Source: an uncultured Lachnospiraceae bacterium
GTDB lineage: Bacteria > Bacillota > Clostridia > Lachnospirales > Lachnospiraceae
Assembly (NCBI GenBank): GCA_902797025.1
Contig: CADBRN010000082.1
Span: 1 to 60,685 of the forward strand
Direction: 5' to 3'
Length of the DNA: 60,685 nucleotides
Part shown: positions 59,592-60,685 of the stretch, in pieces
Numbering within the stretch: position 1 is the stretch's first letter
Layout of the letters: the number at the start of each line of letters is the position of its first letter
Translations under genes and position numbers: made by a program
The notes under the pieces: generated by a model
The model's input: only the letters and a program-made list of their open reading frames with translations
What the model was told of the DNA's origin: nothing
The model's database searches: none

Positions 59592-60685
59592 ATGAACCAG
59601 TCCATCGTGATCATCGGCGCCGGAGCGTCCGGGCTGATATCCGCGATTTTCGCGGCGCGGCGCGGTGCCTCCGTGACGGTGCTCGAGGCGAATGACAAGC
59701 CGGGGCGGAAGCTTCTTGCGACCGGCAACGGGAAGTGCAATCTGACGAACCGGAACATGGATTCCAGCCATTACCACTGCGATGATCCCGCGTTCGTCCA
59801 GAACATACTGGATGCGTTTCAAAGCGACGATGCGATGGCGTTTTTTACCTCGCTCGGGCTCCTGCTGAAAAACCGCGACGGCTGGGTCTACCCGGTCACG
59901 GAACAGGCATGGTCCGTGCTGAATGTTCTCCTGTATGAGGCGGAGCATCTCGGCGTCCGGATTAAAACAAGAGAGCGCGTGACCAAAGTGGAGCAGGCAG
60001 GAACGCTGCGCTTTCGCGTCAATACGGCGACCTGGCAGTACGAATGTGACCGTGTGATCGTCGCGTGCGGAAGCCCGGCTTCTGCGGTCCGGGGTTCCTC
60101 GGATGATGGAATGCGCTTTGCGGAAGAAGCGGGGATTTCTGTCCGCCCCTTTCTTCCGGCTCTCGTTCCTCTGCGGGTTCGCGGAGATTCCTGCGGAAAA
60201 TGGGCCGGCGTACGGGTGACCGGGGCGGTTTCTCTGTTGATCGACGGGCAGGTGAAAGCAGAAAGCAGCGGGATTCTTCAGCTGACGGATTATGGGATCT
60301 CCGGCATTCCGACGCTTCAGATCAGTCACGATGCGGTCTGTGCGCTTGATGAGGGCGGACATGAAGTCCTGGCGCGTCTGGATTTCTGTCCGGACATGAC
60401 GCAGGAAGAACTGGAAGAGAAAATGCGGATGAGAGAACAGCTCTGTCCGTACAAATCACTGAAGCGTCAGCTGACCGGGATCGTTCCGGAACAGCTGATT
60501 CCGATTCTATGCAGAAAAAAAGATTCTGCCGCGGCGGTCTTGAAAAAGCTCAAGGCTTTCGATCTCATCCTGACCGGGCCGGCGCCGCTGCGCCACGCCC
60601 AGGTGTGTCAGGGCGGAGTCCGGACATCAGAGCTCACGTCGCATATGGAGGCAAAAAAATGTCCCGGTCTTTTCTTCATCGGGGA
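59592..60685 (+). CDS. HI0933-family flavoprotein (BaiN/RdsA-like), 3' partial
   Basis: The frame runs off the right edge after 364 complete codons. The N-terminal FAD motif IVIIGAGASGLISAIFAARRG and the nearby PGRKLLATGNGKCNLTN are diagnostic of the HI0933/YhiN family of NAD(P)/FAD-dependent oxidoreductases. ACGSPASAVRGSSDDG, ADEESGISVRPFLPALVPL-like segments and GGVRTSELTSHMEAKKCPGLFFIG also fit (text paraphrased where family and window differ). The biological substrate of most members is unknown; one relative works in bile acid 7-dehydroxylation. ATG 59592 follows AAGGAG. About 40 residues are missing at the C-terminus. Confidence 0.88.
   Translation, partial: MNQSIVIIGAGASGLISAIFAARRGASVTVLEANDKPGRKLLATGNGKCNLTNRNMDSSHYHCDDPAFVQNILDAFQSDDAMAFFTSLGLLLKNRDGWVYPVTEQAWSVLNVLLYEAEHLGVRIKTRERVTKVEQAGTLRFRVNTATWQYECDRVIVACGSPASAVRGSSDDGMRFAEEAGISVRPFLPALVPLRVRGDSCGKWAGVRVTGAVSLLIDGQVKAESSGILQLTDYGISGIPTLQISHDAVCALDEGGHEVLARLDFCPDMTQEELEEKMRMREQLCPYKSLKRQLTGIVPEQLIPILCRKKDSAAAVLKKLKAFDLILTGPAPLRHAQVCQGGVRTSELTSHMEAKKCPGLFFIG

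Overview
This window is a 60.7 kb stretch of ordinary chromosome from a Gram-positive anaerobe of the class Clostridia, most likely a Lachnospiraceae-type bacterium. The grounds are the gene neighbourhoods (yicC-remA-gmk-rpoZ-rimO-pgsA, scpAB, rex, miaB-mutSL-miaA), short-form HisG with HisZ, a T-box tyrS leader, RqcH, DapL, NfnAB, a biotin-dependent Na+ pump decarboxylase, sigma-A promoters with extended -10 elements, and G/C-rich codon use. No insertion sequence, prophage, CRISPR array, rRNA or tRNA was seen. Nearly all genes are on the + strand. The exceptions are a P-type ATPase/rqcH/DUF362 block (22.6-28.1 kb) and an ABC-F gene (35.3-37.2 kb).

Layout. 0-3.5 kb: 3' part of a coiled-coil protein, a two-helix membrane protein, an RluA-family pseudouridine synthase, signal peptidase I and RecU. 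3.5-9.6 kb: histidine operon hisZ-hisG-hisD-hisB-hisIE, with an unusual HisA/HisF-like domain on HisIE, followed by a HemC-like gene lacking the family's key residues. 9.6-14.8 kb: rnhA, T-box-controlled tyrS, alaS, rpsU. 14.9-17.2 kb: a metallophosphoesterase and scpA-scpB. 17.3-22.6 kb: a five-gene operon with a divergent carboxyltransferase, OadG-like subunit, biotin carrier, OadB Na+ channel subunit and OadA-type carboxyltransferase. 22.6-28.1 kb (minus strand): cation P-type ATPase, rqcH, DUF362/ferredoxin protein. 28.3-35.3 kb: yicC, remA, gmk, rpoZ, rimO, pgsA, cinA-type amidohydrolase, dapL, NADP-type icd. 35.3-39.6 kb: ABC-F protein divergent from rex-nnrD. 39.7-45.5 kb: yebC, a UppP-like membrane protein without catalytic residues, ftsK/spoIIIE, and a zinc-ribbon/TPR/surface protein. 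45.5-48.9 kb: nfnA-nfnB, rlmH, DUF2284. 48.9-60.7 kb: phoH, ybeY, formyl-THF cyclo-ligase, miaB, mutS, mutL, miaA, a PLP 'aluminium resistance' protein, and the 5' part of an HI0933-type flavoprotein.

How the genes fit together. Much of the window is housekeeping: translation and ribosome maintenance (tyrS, alaS, rpsU, rimO, rlmH, ybeY, rqcH, miaA, miaB), mismatch repair and recombination (mutS, mutL, recU, rnhA), and chromosome segregation (scpAB, ftsK). A second theme is anaerobic redox and energy metabolism: Rex sensing NADH/NAD+, NnrD repairing hydrated NAD(P)H, NfnAB exchanging electrons between NADH, ferredoxin and NADPH, NADP-dependent isocitrate dehydrogenase, and a decarboxylation-driven Na+ pump.

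I found no clearly new multi-gene system. The best leads are three proteins that keep a known enzyme fold but have lost the residues needed for its chemistry (HemC-like, UppP-like, and the HisF-like domain on HisIE), plus a Na+ pump operon with two different carboxyltransferases and a signal-peptide-bearing OadG. The only gene-free stretch longer than 300 bases is 10116-10549, which holds the tyrS promoter and T-box leader.
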